Source of the DNA: Trichococcus patagoniensis | GTDB lineage: Bacteria; Bacillota; Bacilli; Lactobacillales; Aerococcaceae | Reading direction: 5' to 3' | Assembly (NCBI RefSeq): GCF_003051085.1 | Contig: NZ_QAOM01000007.1 | Span: 62,001 to 126,000 of the forward strand | Length of the DNA: 64,000 bases | Shown: piece after piece, positions 17,145 through 26,846 of the stretch | Layout of the letters: each line of letters opens with the position of its first letter | How positions within the stretch are numbered: the stretch's first letter is position 1 | The notes under the pieces: model-generated | Database searches by the model: none | The model's input: the letters and a program-made list of their open reading frames with translations, nothing else | Told to the model about the DNA's origin: nothing | Position numbers and translations under genes: made by a program

Positions 17145-18428
17145 ATGAATAATGAAGCACATGCAATGATAGAAGCCATTCAAAAGAATGATTTGGATGC
17201 GGCTGTCCAACTGTTCAAACAATCAGTTGAGCAATCCGTCCTGGAGAACAACAGCGCTGATTTAGCCGAATTGGCAGAAACGATGCATGCCTTGGGCTTC
17301 TTGAGTGAAGCAAAAGAGGCATATGGAGCATTGAACTACCTGGCCCCGCATATACAGGAGTGGAATATCGCCTTGGCAGAAATCGCCATCGACGAAGACG
17401 ATTACGATCAAGCTTTGGATATCCTCCTAACAATCGATAAAGAAAGTGACGTGTACCCTCAGGCTTTGTTGACGATGGCTGATGCTTATCAAGTGCAGGG
17501 ACTGTACGAAGTCAGCGAAAAGAAAATTTTTGAAGCCATGACGCTGTTGCCGGATGAGCCCATATTGGATTATGCCTTGGCGCAGCTTTACCATTCGATC
17601 GGGGAGTACAAGAAGGCGATCCCGATCTATGAGGAACTTTCAAACGGAAACGGCGAAATAGCATCCGAAACGCAGCTGAATTTTTTCCTGGGCGACTGCC
17701 ATAATGCCATCGGTGCGTTCGAGACGGCGTTGCAGTATCTGGAAAAAATCCCGGCCGATGAACATTTCCCGGACAGTTATTTCCAACTCGGCTTCACCTA
17801 TTTCCAACTTAAGGAATATGCACGGGCCATCACCATTTTTAATAAATTGCTCGAAGCGGACAATGCTTACCTGAGCGCATACCTGTATTTGGCGAATGCG
17901 CTTGAGGCTGAATTGGAGTTGGAAGAAGCGCTTGCCGTGATGGAACAGGCCGTCTTGCGGAATCCTTATCAGCATGAATTTTACACGACAGCGGCCAGAC
18001 TGCAATTGAAGCTGAACAGGGAGCAGGATGCGGAACATAATTTGCGCGAAGCGGCAGCGCTTGAACCGGACCTTTCCAGTATCCATTTGGCCCTGGGGAA
18101 CCTGTTGCTGAAGCAAGGAAGATTCGAGGAATTGGTAGCTTATGTTGCAGACCGGGCAGAGCAGGAAGATAACGATCCGCAATACAATTGGTTGCTGGCA
18201 GCCAGCCATAATGCCTTGGAGGACTTTGACGCGGCAAACAAAGAATACATGGCGGCTTATCCGCATTTTGCCGATAATGAGTCATTTTTACTGGAGTATG
18301 CAGCATTCTTGAGAGAAGAAGGCAATTGGGAAAAATTGAGTGAGGTCATCCACCAAGGTTTGGCTCTTTATCCGGCCAACACCGAGTTGCTTCAACTCCA
18401 TGATGATCTGCACGATTCAGATCAATAA
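17145..18428 (+). CDS. ypiA: Tetratricopeptide repeat protein YpiA
   Basis: A 427-residue cytoplasmic protein made almost entirely of TPR helix pairs, for example LDYALAQLYHSIGEYKKAIP, SYFQLGFTYFQLKEYARAI and LHLALGNLL-like units, with no signal peptide or membrane helix. Position between hup and ypiB corresponds to B. subtilis ypiA. TPR folds are protein-binding scaffolds; the partner is unknown. It is probably co-transcribed with ypiB, 32 bases downstream. Confidence 0.88.
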   Translation: MNNEAHAMIEAIQKNDLDAAVQLFKQSVEQSVLENNSADLAELAETMHALGFLSEAKEAYGALNYLAPHIQEWNIALAEIAIDEDDYDQALDILLTIDKESDVYPQALLTMADAYQVQGLYEVSEKKIFEAMTLLPDEPILDYALAQLYHSIGEYKKAIPIYEELSNGNGEIASETQLNFFLGDCHNAIGAFETALQYLEKIPADEHFPDSYFQLGFTYFQLKEYARAITIFNKLLEADNAYLSAYLYLANALEAELELEEALAVMEQAVLRNPYQHEFYTTAARLQLKLNREQDAEHNLREAAALEPDLSSIHLALGNLLLKQGRFEELVAYVADRAEQEDNDPQYNWLLAASHNALEDFDAANKEYMAAYPHFADNESFLLEYAAFLREEGNWEKLSEVIHQGLALYPANTELLQLHDDLHDSDQ

Positions 18429-18460
18429 GTCATCATCCCATCGGATAGGAGGTTTTTAAA

Positions 18461-19012
18461 ATGATGAATCCTACTTTGGAGGAGAAAAAAAATTTTATTT
18501 CTTGGTTTATTCAGAATTATCAATTGAAGCGCAGAGAGTCTCTTTGGATACTCAATTATCTGCTCAATCATGAGATTTTGTTGAAGAATATCCATCTGAT
18601 TGAGGAAGTCCATACAACGAACAGAGGAATGGGGTTTGCCGTAGTCGGAAATCCGAAAGATGCCTTCATGTACTATAAAGACGGAAAGATATTCGAAGAT
18701 CCCGAACAGGCATTTCATGATCTGCGCTTGAATTGGAAAGAGGATTTTTATCTGGAGTTGTTCTTTGATCAATCCTACCAAGTCCTTTCATTTTTTGGTG
18801 TTCTGGAAGATAATCCGTACATCCAAGATTCCGAAATTTTCGATAAAGACCTGGAAGAAATCGTAGAAAAATCATTGGAAAAGTTGGCGGTGAAGGATCG
18901 CATCCATTATTTGAAAAAACAGATCGATATTGCGCTGATCCAATATGATGAAACCAGCTTCAGGAAGTTCACGAAAGAATTAAAAGCGTTGGAAGAAAAA
19001 AATATGATCTGA
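18461..19012 (+). CDS. ypiB: YpiB family protein (UPF0302)
   Basis: A 183-residue soluble protein. The N-terminal domain contains the recognisable KKNFISWFIQNYQLKRRES and LNYLLNHEILLKNIHLIE segments; the C-terminal domain (about 140-183) is the IDEAL-containing region typical of YpiB with the stretch RIHYLKKQIDIALIQYDE. Strong binding site GGAGG. Function is not well established. In B. subtilis it sits between ypiA and ypiF/qcrABC; the qcr genes are absent here. Confidence 0.88.
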   Translation: MMNPTLEEKKNFISWFIQNYQLKRRESLWILNYLLNHEILLKNIHLIEEVHTTNRGMGFAVVGNPKDAFMYYKDGKIFEDPEQAFHDLRLNWKEDFYLELFFDQSYQVLSFFGVLEDNPYIQDSEIFDKDLEEIVEKSLEKLAVKDRIHYLKKQIDIALIQYDETSFRKFTKELKALEEKNMI

Positions 19013-19075
19013 TAAAACGCGGATATGGTGCGGAACATGCGTGCCAGCGGCGTTAAACGGAAGGGAACGTGTAGA

Positions 19076-19864
19076 ATGAAAATAGTAGTTTCGGGATTTA
19101 AAGGCAAAATGGGGACCGCCTGCACAAATATGGTCTTGCGTCAGGAAGACTTTATTTTGGCGGCTGTATACGATCCTTTCGCAACAGAGAAACATCTGGA
19201 TGAATTGCCGCAATATGCCGGCCATCCTGTGAAAGTGTTCAGTGACAAAGCGACGCTCGTCAAGGAAGTTGAAGCTGATGTTTGGATCGATTTCTCAAGA
19301 CCGGATGCAGCCTATGACAATACACGTTTCGCGCTAGAAAACGGCATGCGCCCCGTAATCGGCACTACCGGCTTTTCCAGCGAACAACTAGAAGAATTGA
19401 CCAACTACTCAAAAAAATTGGGTTTGGGCGGCTTGATTGCCCCTAACTTTGCGATCGGTGCCGTATTGATGATGGAATTCGCAGCAAAAGCAGCAAAATA
19501 TTTCCCGGATGTGGAAATCATGGAATTGCATCATGAGAACAAATTGGATGCACCAAGCGGCACAGCCATCAAAACAGCCGAATTGATTTACGAAGTGAGA
19601 GGAGACCATCCACAAGGGCATCCGGAAGAGAAAGAATTGATCGAAGGCGCAAGAGGGGCTGATTACCACGGCATGAAAATCCACAGTGTCCGCCTGCCGG
19701 GCCTGGTCGCGCACCAGCAAGTGCAATTCGGCAGTGCCGGGGAAGGTTTGATCATCCGCCACGATTCATATGACCGCGACTCTTTCATGAATGGTGTAGC
19801 CCTTTCCTGCAGAAAAGTAATGGAAATCGATCGTCTGATCTATGGATTGGAAAACTTCCTATGA
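19076..19864 (+). CDS. dapB: 4-hydroxy-tetrahydrodipicolinate reductase
   Basis: DapB reduces hydroxy-tetrahydrodipicolinate with NAD(P)H in the diaminopimelate/lysine pathway that feeds peptidoglycan. The 262-residue product starts with the dinucleotide-binding [13 protein letters not shown] and has the substrate signature [15 protein letters not shown]. An in-frame start 51 bases upstream is rejected, because the family N-terminus and GGAAGGGAA spacing fit ATG 19076. Its last codon overlaps the cca start (ATGA), so translation of the two is coupled. Confidence 0.96.
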   Translation: MKIVVSGFKGKMGTACTNMVLRQEDFILAAVYDPFATEKHLDELPQYAGHPVKVFSDKATLVKEVEADVWIDFSRPDAAYDNTRFALENGMRPVIGTTGFSSEQLEELTNYSKKLGLGGLIAPNFAIGAVLMMEFAAKAAKYFPDVEIMELHHENKLDAPSGTAIKTAELIYEVRGDHPQGHPEEKELIEGARGADYHGMKIHSVRLPGLVAHQQVQFGSAGEGLIIRHDSYDRDSFMNGVALSCRKVMEIDRLIYGLENFL

Positions 19865-21426
19865 TCATAAACGCACCGGAATTTCAAAAAGCGATACCGA
19901 TCATCGAAGCCATCGAACGGGCTGGATATGAAGCCTACTTTGTTGGGGGAAGTGTGCGCGATACGCTGCTGCATCTGGATATTTCGGATGTCGACATCGC
20001 ATCAAGCGCCATGCCTGAAGAAATTCAGCGGATATTCCCGATCACCTTTGATGTAGGCATCCAACATGGAACGGTGATGGTTTTACACGAGCGTGAGACT
20101 TACGAAATAACAACTTTCCGGACAGAATCAAAGTATGAGAAGTTCCGCAGGCCAGAGAAAGTCCAGTATGTGCGCAGTTTGCAGGACGACCTGAAAAGGC
20201 GCGACTTTACGATCAATGCGATTGCGATCGACCGCCACGGGAACATCAAAGATTACTTCAACGGGCAGGAGGACTTGGCGAACAAATTGATCCGGGCAGT
20301 CGGCAATCCGGAAGAACGCTTCAGAGAAGACGCCTTGCGCATGATGCGCGCAGCCAGGTTTGTGAGTCAGTTGGATTTTGAAATCGAACAAGCAACGAAG
20401 GAAGCCATCGTCGAGTACCATCCGCTCCTCTCGAAAATCGCGGTAGAGCGCGTGCGCGAAGAGTGGAACAAGCTTCTGATCGGAAGAAACCGCAAGGGCG
20501 GAATCAAGTTTTTTGTCGAAACACGTTTATTCCAGATGTGTCCTGGCTTCCAAAATCGGGAAAAGGCATTGATCGACTTGGCCCTGTTTCCGCTGCAATT
20601 CAAAGGGACAACAATCGCTTGGACTGTATTGATCCATTTCCTTGATCTGAAGGACGAAGCAATTGAACCTTTTTTGCGCCAATGGAAGTGTTCCCGCAAG
20701 GAAATCCTGGATATACGCATAGGCGTGCAGGCACTCAACAAACGCCTGCACCAATTCTGGGACTATCCACTCCTGTTCGAAACAGGGATCGAAATCGCCA
20801 TGCAGATAGAAGCCATCATCGAAGGATTCGGTTTGCCGAACCAGAGCGAAAATTTGATCGAATTGAATGAGTCCATGCCGATCCATGCGCTGAAAGACTT
20901 GGCCTTGGACGGAAAAGAATTGCTGTCCTTGCTGGGCATCCAGCGTGGCGGTCCTTTCGTGGGCGAGATATTCGAAGAATTGAAAACGTTGGTCCTGGCA
21001 AACAAACTGGAGAATAGTCACCCCGCGCTAAGGGATTTCATTATGAAAAGAAGGATGATTTATTTGGATGAGACATTCGCAGCCGTTTATACCGTCGAGC
21101 AAAAAGATTTGGCTTCCGAAATCGGTTCGGGCACGTTGCCGGTTCTGGCAACGCCGGCATTGCTGGCCATGATTGAAAATGCCTGCATGGGAATCGTTAA
21201 AGAACATCTTTCCGAAGGCGACACGACAGTCGGGATACACTGCGATCTGCATCATAAAAAAGCCTCTCCCATCCACGCAGAAATAACGGTGACAGTCAGA
21301 GTGACGGAACACAGAGGAAACAAATATTTCTTCGAGTGCGCAGTCCGTTCGGAAAGCCAAGAAATCGCATCGGCGAAGCATACAAGGGCCGTCGTCAACG
21401 CAAATGAATTCATGGCTAGTCTGTAG
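19861..21426 (+). CDS. cca: CCA tRNA nucleotidyltransferase fused to a FlK-like hotdog thioesterase domain
   Basis: Residues 1-394 are a complete class II CCA-adding enzyme: [20 protein letters not shown] with the catalytic aspartates, the [12 protein letters not shown] motif and the [11 protein letters not shown] region; this alone equals the usual 397-residue length. The frame continues for another 127 residues that look like the FlK-type fluoroacetyl-CoA thioesterase family: [20 protein letters not shown], then [15 protein letters not shown]. The FlK catalytic Thr, Glu and His appear conserved at about T431, E439 and H465. There is no stop between the parts. ATG 21043 could be an internal start producing the thioesterase separately, though no strong ribosome binding site precedes it. 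It overlaps dapB by four bases. Fusion as one polypeptide is the simplest reading. Confidence 0.87.
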   Translation: MIINAPEFQKAIPIIEAIERAGYEAYFVGGSVRDTLLHLDISDVDIASSAMPEEIQRIFPITFDVGIQHGTVMVLHERETYEITTFRTESKYEKFRRPEKVQYVRSLQDDLKRRDFTINAIAIDRHGNIKDYFNGQEDLANKLIRAVGNPEERFREDALRMMRAARFVSQLDFEIEQATKEAIVEYHPLLSKIAVERVREEWNKLLIGRNRKGGIKFFVETRLFQMCPGFQNREKALIDLALFPLQFKGTTIAWTVLIHFLDLKDEAIEPFLRQWKCSRKEILDIRIGVQALNKRLHQFWDYPLLFETGIEIAMQIEAIIEGFGLPNQSENLIELNESMPIHALKDLALDGKELLSLLGIQRGGPFVGEIFEELKTLVLANKLENSHPALRDFIMKRRMIYLDETFAAVYTVEQKDLASEIGSGTLPVLATPALLAMIENACMGIVKEHLSEGDTTVGIHCDLHHKKASPIHAEITVTVRVTEHRGNKYFFECAVRSESQEIASAKHTRAVVNANEFMASL

Positions 21427-21487
21427 TAGCTTAACTTACTTTTTTTCCGTCATCTGAAGTGTATTGGTACCCACTTTTTAAAAAATA

Positions 21488-21496
21488 TGATAAAAT
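21488..21496 (+). promoter_or_regulatory. Extended -10 promoter for the gene at 21538
   Basis: TGATAAAAT (hexamer TAAAAT, 21491-21496) lies in the AT-rich gap after cca and about 42 bases before the start codon. Confidence 0.6.
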
Positions 21497-21537
21497 AGTT
21501 ACATATTCAAAAAGTAAATATATCAGGAGTGATTTCG

Positions 21538-22014
21538 ATGAAAAAAGTAATGACAGGTTTGAGATTTATTTTTAGAAACGGCGAAACATGGACGATCAAG
21601 CGTGAATATATCGGAGATCTATGGATCAAACAAGTCACAACGAGCTATGGCCGAATCGGAAACAGCGATTTCCAAGAAATCCACCCTTGCGAATCTTTGC
21701 GTATCGAAATTAACCAAGAAGCGGATCACGTCAACACGAGCGACATCAACTTGGGCGGACTTGAACAAGGCATGTTCGATCGCGTTGCGAGCCATCAAGA
21801 CATCGAAAAAATGGATATCCTTTACCAAGATGAGGATCACCCAAAATCCGACGTCATTGTGGAAGTGGACCGTATCTACTTCCCGTATAAAGCTACGGAT
21901 ACCGATGGATTCGACAATGAACATCAATCTTCATTCGTTTCATCCGAAAATAAATTATATATCGTAATCGATCCGGATAAAAATGTGAAAGACATTTACT
22001 CTGAGATCGTTTAA
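21538..22014 (+). CDS. Conserved hypothetical protein, 158 residues
   Basis: I do not recognise this family. The protein is soluble, acidic and rich in beta-type segments: an N-terminal LRFIFRNGETWTIKREYIGDLWIKQVTTSYGR-type stretch (residues about 7-38), a middle with many Asp/Glu, and a terminal NKLYIVIDPDKNVKD. There is no signal peptide or membrane helix. The ATG at 21538 follows CAGGAGTG; a GTG nine bases earlier is less well placed. It has its own promoter and a strong terminator, so it is an independent unit between cca and dinG. Confidence 0.75.
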   Translation: MKKVMTGLRFIFRNGETWTIKREYIGDLWIKQVTTSYGRIGNSDFQEIHPCESLRIEINQEADHVNTSDINLGGLEQGMFDRVASHQDIEKMDILYQDEDHPKSDVIVEVDRIYFPYKATDTDGFDNEHQSSFVSSENKLYIVIDPDKNVKDIYSEIV

Positions 22015-22022
22015 TGGATCCA

Positions 22023-22061
22023 AAAAATGGGCCCTTGCTGATAAAGCGAGGGTCCATTTTT
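22023..22061 (+). terminator. Terminator after the gene at 21538
   Basis: A long stem AAAAATGGGCCCTTGCT with AGCGAGGGTCCATTTTT (two G-U pairs) around GATAA, ending in TTTTT; likely works in both directions. Confidence 0.92.
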
Positions 22062-22127
22062 GTGAGGCCGGGTAGGCAACCTAGCCCTCCAAGCCATCAA
22101 AAAAATCCGACAATTATCGATTTTACG

Positions 22128-22156
22128 GTAACAATATCCACGACTTAGGATATAAT
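22128..22156 (+). promoter_or_regulatory. Promoter of dinG
   Basis: GTAACA (22128-22133), 17 bases, TATAAT (22151-22156). It gives dinG a leader of about 125 bases. Confidence 0.65.
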
Positions 22157-22188
22157 GAGTTCAGCTGCATACAATGCACAGTTTGATC

Positions 22189-22272
22189 GGAGAGGCTCCT
22201 GCTTTTATGAGATATTTTCAGGGAAAGTCTTGCAGAAAGAAATACCGGAACAGGAGAAGCTTCTGTTTATTT
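22189..22272 (+). other. dinG leader with mutually exclusive hairpins
   Basis: GGAG/CTCC (22189-22199) can form a small hairpin; CTCCTG (22196-22201) can instead pair with CAGGAG (22251-22256); and CAGGAG can alternatively pair with CTTCTG (22260-22265), followed by TTTATTT. The three pairings compete, as in attenuators. The stems are short, so this may be chance. No known riboswitch class was recognised. Confidence 0.3.
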
Positions 22273-22286
22273 AGGAGATTGTTTTT

Positions 22287-25034
22287 ATGAAGAAAACCTA
22301 TGCCATTGTCGATCTTGAGACAACGGGCTCCAGCTTCAAGCGAGGGGATCGGATCATTCAATTCGGGTGCACCTTGCTTCAGGCCGGCAAAATAGTTCAG
22401 GAAATCAATATAACCATCAATCCAGGCAGAAAAATCCCGGATATCATCGAGAAGTTGACGGGAATAAGGAATAAGGACGTCAAAGAGGCGCCCTATTTTG
22501 AGGACGTCTGCGATTTCATCTATAACACACTCGAAGGCTGCATTTTTGTAGCGCATAACGTGCATTTCGATTACCATTTTTTGGACAACTCTTTCCATGA
22601 AGTCGGCATGCCGCCGCTTTCGCTGCGCGCGATGGACACGGTGGAGTTGACGAAAATCCTGTATCCGACCTTATCCAGTTATCGGTTGGGCGATTTATCA
22701 AACCACTTCGCTCTGACGCATGACAGTGCCCATGATGCCGCAAGCGATGCGCATGCAACTGCGGAACTTTTCCTCCAATTGAAGGAGAAGGCGAACAACC
22801 TGCCGTTGGTCACGCTGGAAAAGTTGAATTTCTTGTCGGCGCATTGTCAGGTGGACAACGATTCCTTTTTCTATGAAAGCTATGAAACCGCCAAAGAGAT
22901 GCGCTCGCCCCTTCCGCAGAAAATCTATGTCAAAAATGGGTTGGCGCTGAAGGAAAAAGACATACGCTTGGAGCAGACTGCTTACAGGGAGAAAGAAATT
23001 TCCGATTTCTCGGAAGTGGCCAAAAGCCTGATGGAAAATCACGGCTTGGAAATCCGTGCGGAGCAGATCGAGATGATGCAATCGCTTTTTGACTTCCGCC
23101 AAGCCGAAACTTCCCAAAATCTGGCAATCGAGGCTGCGCCGGGCATCGGGAAGACTTTGGCCTATCTGTTGCCTGCCGCTTATCAGGCAACGCCCGCAAA
23201 AAAAGTCCTTATCAGCACCTCCACGCTCCTTTTGCAGGAACAGATCATGGACAACGAGATGACCCGGTTGCGCAAAATACTGCCGTTCGAGCTGCAGGTA
23301 AGCGCATTGAAAGGGAAGACGAACATCGTCCATCTGGAGAAGTTGGCCGCATTGACCTTGGAAGCCCTCACCAAAAAAGAATCCTTGATCATGATGAGCA
23401 TCTACGTCTGGTTGACCGAGACGGAAACCGGTGATATCAGCGAATTGAGCCAGGCGCAGAACTTTGATTTTCTGTGGGAAAAGCTGACCTTTGAAAGCCA
23501 CGAACCCCCGTTGAAGGGGAAATGGGCAGATGACGATTTCTTTGCCTTCAATAACAAGAAAGCGGAACAATCCAGCCTGATCGTCACGAACCATTCCTTT
23601 TTGAGTCATCATATCGATGATCTGGCTATTTTTGACCATTGCGAATCCATAAATCTGATCCTCGATGAGGCGCATCAGTTCCCGCGCGTCTATCAGGATG
23701 CGCACAAGAAAAGTGTGGCCCTATCCATCCTGAAACGGCGATTGAAGCGCTTCGGCTACTTCCTGCGGGATTATCGCGAGGCAATGGAGAAGGATCCGAA
23801 TGGCGATTCCTTGGCCTATGATTTGTTCAATCTCGAATTCGCAATCGATCAGTTACAGCAGGAATATGCCCATTCAGAAGAAGTATTGATGCGTTCCCTA
23901 ATCCATGAGGTGGGGGAAAAGGGTGAAGTTTATCTCGACGAGAATTTTTTGATTGAAAACGGCCTGAAGAAAATCTTCAAGAAAATGTACCAGTACATAC
24001 AGGAGACTAGGCTAGCAGCCAAGCGTTGCCTGGATAAAGCCGGCTTGAGGAATGATCCGGTTATGGGTCCGCGCGCAAAGGCGCTGCTGGATGACTTGGA
24101 TGCTGTCCAAATCAATCTGCACTATTTTTCTGAAGAGCGCATAGGCACGTATCATGTGCTGCACTACACGTGGGATAATGACCTGCTTTCTTTGGCGATC
24201 GAAATCAACCAGATCGACCTTTCGGAAGAAATCCATACCAAAATAAAAGAGCGATTCAGCAGAACCGTTTATTTGAGTTCGACGCTCAGAGTGGATGGTT
24301 CGCTCGACTATTTCAAAAACAAAATCGGCGAAGCCGAATTGCAGGAAGCGTATTTTGCTTCACCCTACAAGTTGAGCGAACGCTTGCGGATCTTCCTTCC
24401 GACAGATATCGCTGCCATCACCTCATTGGATGACAAACAAGCGGCCAGACAGATCGTTTCGACTATGCAGGAAATCGTACTGCCGCAACAAGGCAAAGCT
24501 TTGGTTTTGTTCACTTCCAACCGCTTGCTGGAGGAAGTCCATAACCAGCTCAAAAATGCTGTCTCTTCCGGATTTCCGGGAACGGAAATACTCGCTCAAG
24601 GTTTCTCCGGCAGCCGGAGAAGGATGCATAATCGGTTCATGTCGGCTGATGCTGCGATTTTGCTGGGCTCTGCTTCATACTGGGAAGGCATCGACTTTTC
24701 CGATCAAGCTGTTGAGATCCTGGTGATCACCAGACTGCCGTTCGATCCGCCGCATCGTCCGGAAAATGCCGCCTTCCAAGCGTATCACCAGGACAGAGGC
24801 AAGAAGGCATTCTATGAAGAGTTTCTTCCGCGAGCGATGATCCGTCTGAAACAGGGGATAGGCAGGCTCGTCCGCTCCAGAAATACGAAAGGTGTCGTCA
24901 TTTGCCTGGACGACAGATTGATCAAAAGTAATTATTCGAAACGGATGCAACAGATGCTTCCGGAGGGCGTAGGGATAAAAGTAGCCGGTCAAGCGCAAAT
25001 AAATGCGGAAATTCAAGAATTTCTGAAAAAATAA
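22287..25034 (+). CDS. dinG: DinG-family helicase with N-terminal 3'-5' exonuclease domain
   Basis: A 915-residue DNA-processing enzyme of the Firmicute DinG type. Residues 1-170 are a DnaQ-like exonuclease (IVDLETTGSSFKRGDRIIQFG with the DEDDh Asp and Glu, VAHNVHFDYHFL, and HDAASDAHATAELF). The rest is an XPD/DinG helicase: Walker A in EAAPGIGKTLAYLLPAAY, DEAHQFPR box, and a C-terminal IKQGIGRLVRS motif VI. The iron-sulphur cysteines of E. coli DinG are not evident, as is usual for this exonuclease-fused form. It is separated from ypmB by about 100 bases. Confidence 0.94.
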   Translation: MKKTYAIVDLETTGSSFKRGDRIIQFGCTLLQAGKIVQEINITINPGRKIPDIIEKLTGIRNKDVKEAPYFEDVCDFIYNTLEGCIFVAHNVHFDYHFLDNSFHEVGMPPLSLRAMDTVELTKILYPTLSSYRLGDLSNHFALTHDSAHDAASDAHATAELFLQLKEKANNLPLVTLEKLNFLSAHCQVDNDSFFYESYETAKEMRSPLPQKIYVKNGLALKEKDIRLEQTAYREKEISDFSEVAKSLMENHGLEIRAEQIEMMQSLFDFRQAETSQNLAIEAAPGIGKTLAYLLPAAYQATPAKKVLISTSTLLLQEQIMDNEMTRLRKILPFELQVSALKGKTNIVHLEKLAALTLEALTKKESLIMMSIYVWLTETETGDISELSQAQNFDFLWEKLTFESHEPPLKGKWADDDFFAFNNKKAEQSSLIVTNHSFLSHHIDDLAIFDHCESINLILDEAHQFPRVYQDAHKKSVALSILKRRLKRFGYFLRDYREAMEKDPNGDSLAYDLFNLEFAIDQLQQEYAHSEEVLMRSLIHEVGEKGEVYLDENFLIENGLKKIFKKMYQYIQETRLAAKRCLDKAGLRNDPVMGPRAKALLDDLDAVQINLHYFSEERIGTYHVLHYTWDNDLLSLAIEINQIDLSEEIHTKIKERFSRTVYLSSTLRVDGSLDYFKNKIGEAELQEAYFASPYKLSERLRIFLPTDIAAITSLDDKQAARQIVSTMQEIVLPQQGKALVLFTSNRLLEEVHNQLKNAVSSGFPGTEILAQGFSGSRRRMHNRFMSADAAILLGSASYWEGIDFSDQAVEILVITRLPFDPPHRPENAAFQAYHQDRGKKAFYEEFLPRAMIRLKQGIGRLVRSRNTKGVVICLDDRLIKSNYSKRMQQMLPEGVGIKVAGQAQINAEIQEFLKK

Positions 25035-25131
25035 TGCGGCGGGATATTCCATCAGCATGAAGTTTAAGGTATCATTAACAATTAGGTGAGATTGCGATTA
25101 AATTTCAACCAAAGATAAGGAAGTGGAAGAT

Positions 25132-25608
25132 GTGAAGAAGAATGTCATTGTTGGGACGATTGTGCTTCTTTTCCTGATGATCGTCAGCTCCTACACGATA
25201 TTTTACCGCAGCCAGCAGCCGATACTGCAAGCGGAAAAAGAAGCAACCGCCATTGCGGAAACGAACGCCAATATCCAGAAAGTCCAGGATTTTTATTGGT
25301 ACAATGGATCGGAGACGTATTTCACACTGGCTGGCATCGATGACAACAACGAAGAATTATATGTCATCATCAAGAAAGACGGCGGTGAAACCACTATCCT
25401 GAACACGGCGGAAGTCATCACCGAAAGTGAAGCCAAGTCAATCACTCAGGCGGACAAGAACCCTGAACGGATTCTGGAGGCAAGACTGGGGATAGAGGAC
25501 GAAGAACCGGTTTGGGAAGTCACCTACAAAAATGCAAATGATACGATTGGTTACTATTTGATATCCGCTATTTCTGGTAAATGGCTCAAAGATATAGAAA
25601 ACATATAA
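25132..25608 (+). CDS. ypmB: YpmB family membrane protein
   Basis: A protein of about 158 residues with an N-terminal signal-anchor helix (VIVGTIVLLFLMIVSSYTIFY) and an extracytoplasmic region with two PepSY-like beta/alpha units, as in YpmB. The second contains PVWEVTYKNANDTIGYYLIS. Order dinG-ypmB-aspB-asnS is that of B. subtilis. GTG 25132 is preferred since AAGGAA lies nine bases away; the in-frame GTG at 25123 overlaps that site. Function unknown. Confidence 0.82.
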   Translation: MKKNVIVGTIVLLFLMIVSSYTIFYRSQQPILQAEKEATAIAETNANIQKVQDFYWYNGSETYFTLAGIDDNNEELYVIIKKDGGETTILNTAEVITESEAKSITQADKNPERILEARLGIEDEEPVWEVTYKNANDTIGYYLISAISGKWLKDIENI

Positions 25609-25623
25609 ATTGGAGTGATTGAG

Positions 25624-26814
25624 ATGGTAAAAATTTCTGAAAGAATGAAAAAAATAAGCGAATCCCCGACATTGGCGACGTCAGCTAAAGTCAACGTCAT
25701 GAAAGCGCAAGGGAAGGATATCCTGAACTTGACCGTAGGGGAACCGGACTTCGATACGCACGTTTCAATTCTGAATGCTGCAGTAGAGGCGATCCAATCA
25801 AACAAAGCAAACCATTACACCCCGACTGCCGGTATCCTGCCATTGCGTCAAGCGATTGTGGATTATCATCAGAAGTATGACGGAGTCACTTTCGCCGTTA
25901 ATCAGGTCATCGTAACTGAAGGTGCCAAAAATGCTTTGTTCGCGCTATTTCAGGTCATTCTTAATCCCGGAGATGAAGTCATCGTCCCTGCGCCTTACTG
26001 GGTAAGCTATACGGAACAGATCAAACTGGCTGGCGGCGTCAACGTTCTTGTCGAAACAGCGCCTGAAAAAGACTTTAAATTGACTGTGGAAGACCTGGAA
26101 AAATATCGCACCGAAAAAACGGTTGCTTTGCTTTTGAATTCGCCGTCGAACCCTACCGGTATGATCTATACGCCTGAAGAACTGAAAGCGATCGGCGAGT
26201 GGGCGGTTGAACACGATGTCTTGATCATCGCCGATGAGATTTACTACCGACTGACTTATAACGGAAATGAAGCCATCTCAATCGCTTCCCTATCAGAAGA
26301 AATCAAGAACCAAACGATCATCATCAACGGAATCTCCAAAACCTACGCAATGACAGGCTGGAGAATCGGGTATGCAATCGGAAATGCGGAAATCATCAAC
26401 AAAATGATCGAACTGTCCAGTCATTCGACAAGCAACCCTGCCGGACCAAGCCAATATGGCGCGCTGGCTGCTTTGACCGGACCGCAAGATTTTGTTGAGG
26501 AAATGCGCGCAGCATTCGAGGCGCGACTGAACTTCTTCTATCCGCTGGTTGCGAGCATTCCTGGTTTCAAGGTAACGAAACCGCAAGGAGCCTTTTACCT
26601 GTTCCCGAATGTGAAGGAAGCCGCCGAGATGTGCGGTTTTGAAGAAGTGAAAGACTTTACGCTGGCTCTGATCGAAGAGGCAAATGTCGCTTTGGTTTCA
26701 GGCGATGGTTTTGGATACCCTGATTACGCCAGAATAAGTTATACTGTCAGAGAAGAGCTACTCGCAGAAGCAGTAGACCGCATCAAAAAATTTATCGAAA
26801 CCCATAAAAAATAA
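25624..26814 (+). CDS. aspB: Pyridoxal-phosphate aspartate aminotransferase
   Basis: A class I aminotransferase of 396 residues interconverting aspartate and oxaloacetate with 2-oxoglutarate/glutamate. Seen: the N-terminal LTVGEPDFDTH, substrate Asn in NSPSNPTG, IIADEIYYRLTY with the PLP-contacting Asp and Tyr, the Schiff-base Lys in GISKTYAMTGWRIGY, and the C-terminal Arg in ARISYTVREE. It lies 15 bases after ypmB and 32 before asnS, a sensible pairing since aspartate is the precursor for asparagine. Confidence 0.93.
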   Translation: MVKISERMKKISESPTLATSAKVNVMKAQGKDILNLTVGEPDFDTHVSILNAAVEAIQSNKANHYTPTAGILPLRQAIVDYHQKYDGVTFAVNQVIVTEGAKNALFALFQVILNPGDEVIVPAPYWVSYTEQIKLAGGVNVLVETAPEKDFKLTVEDLEKYRTEKTVALLLNSPSNPTGMIYTPEELKAIGEWAVEHDVLIIADEIYYRLTYNGNEAISIASLSEEIKNQTIIINGISKTYAMTGWRIGYAIGNAEIINKMIELSSHSTSNPAGPSQYGALAALTGPQDFVEEMRAAFEARLNFFYPLVASIPGFKVTKPQGAFYLFPNVKEAAEMCGFEEVKDFTLALIEEANVALVSGDGFGYPDYARISYTVREELLAEAVDRIKKFIETHKK

Positions 26815-26846
26815 ACTATTTTTTGTGGAAAAAGGGGTAGACTAGA

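Noticed and set aside
22698-23705. 335-codon minus-strand frame opposite dinG
   Set aside because: Antisense to a well-recognised helicase gene, with no ribosome binding site and a low-complexity hydrophobic/charged composition typical of shadow frames.
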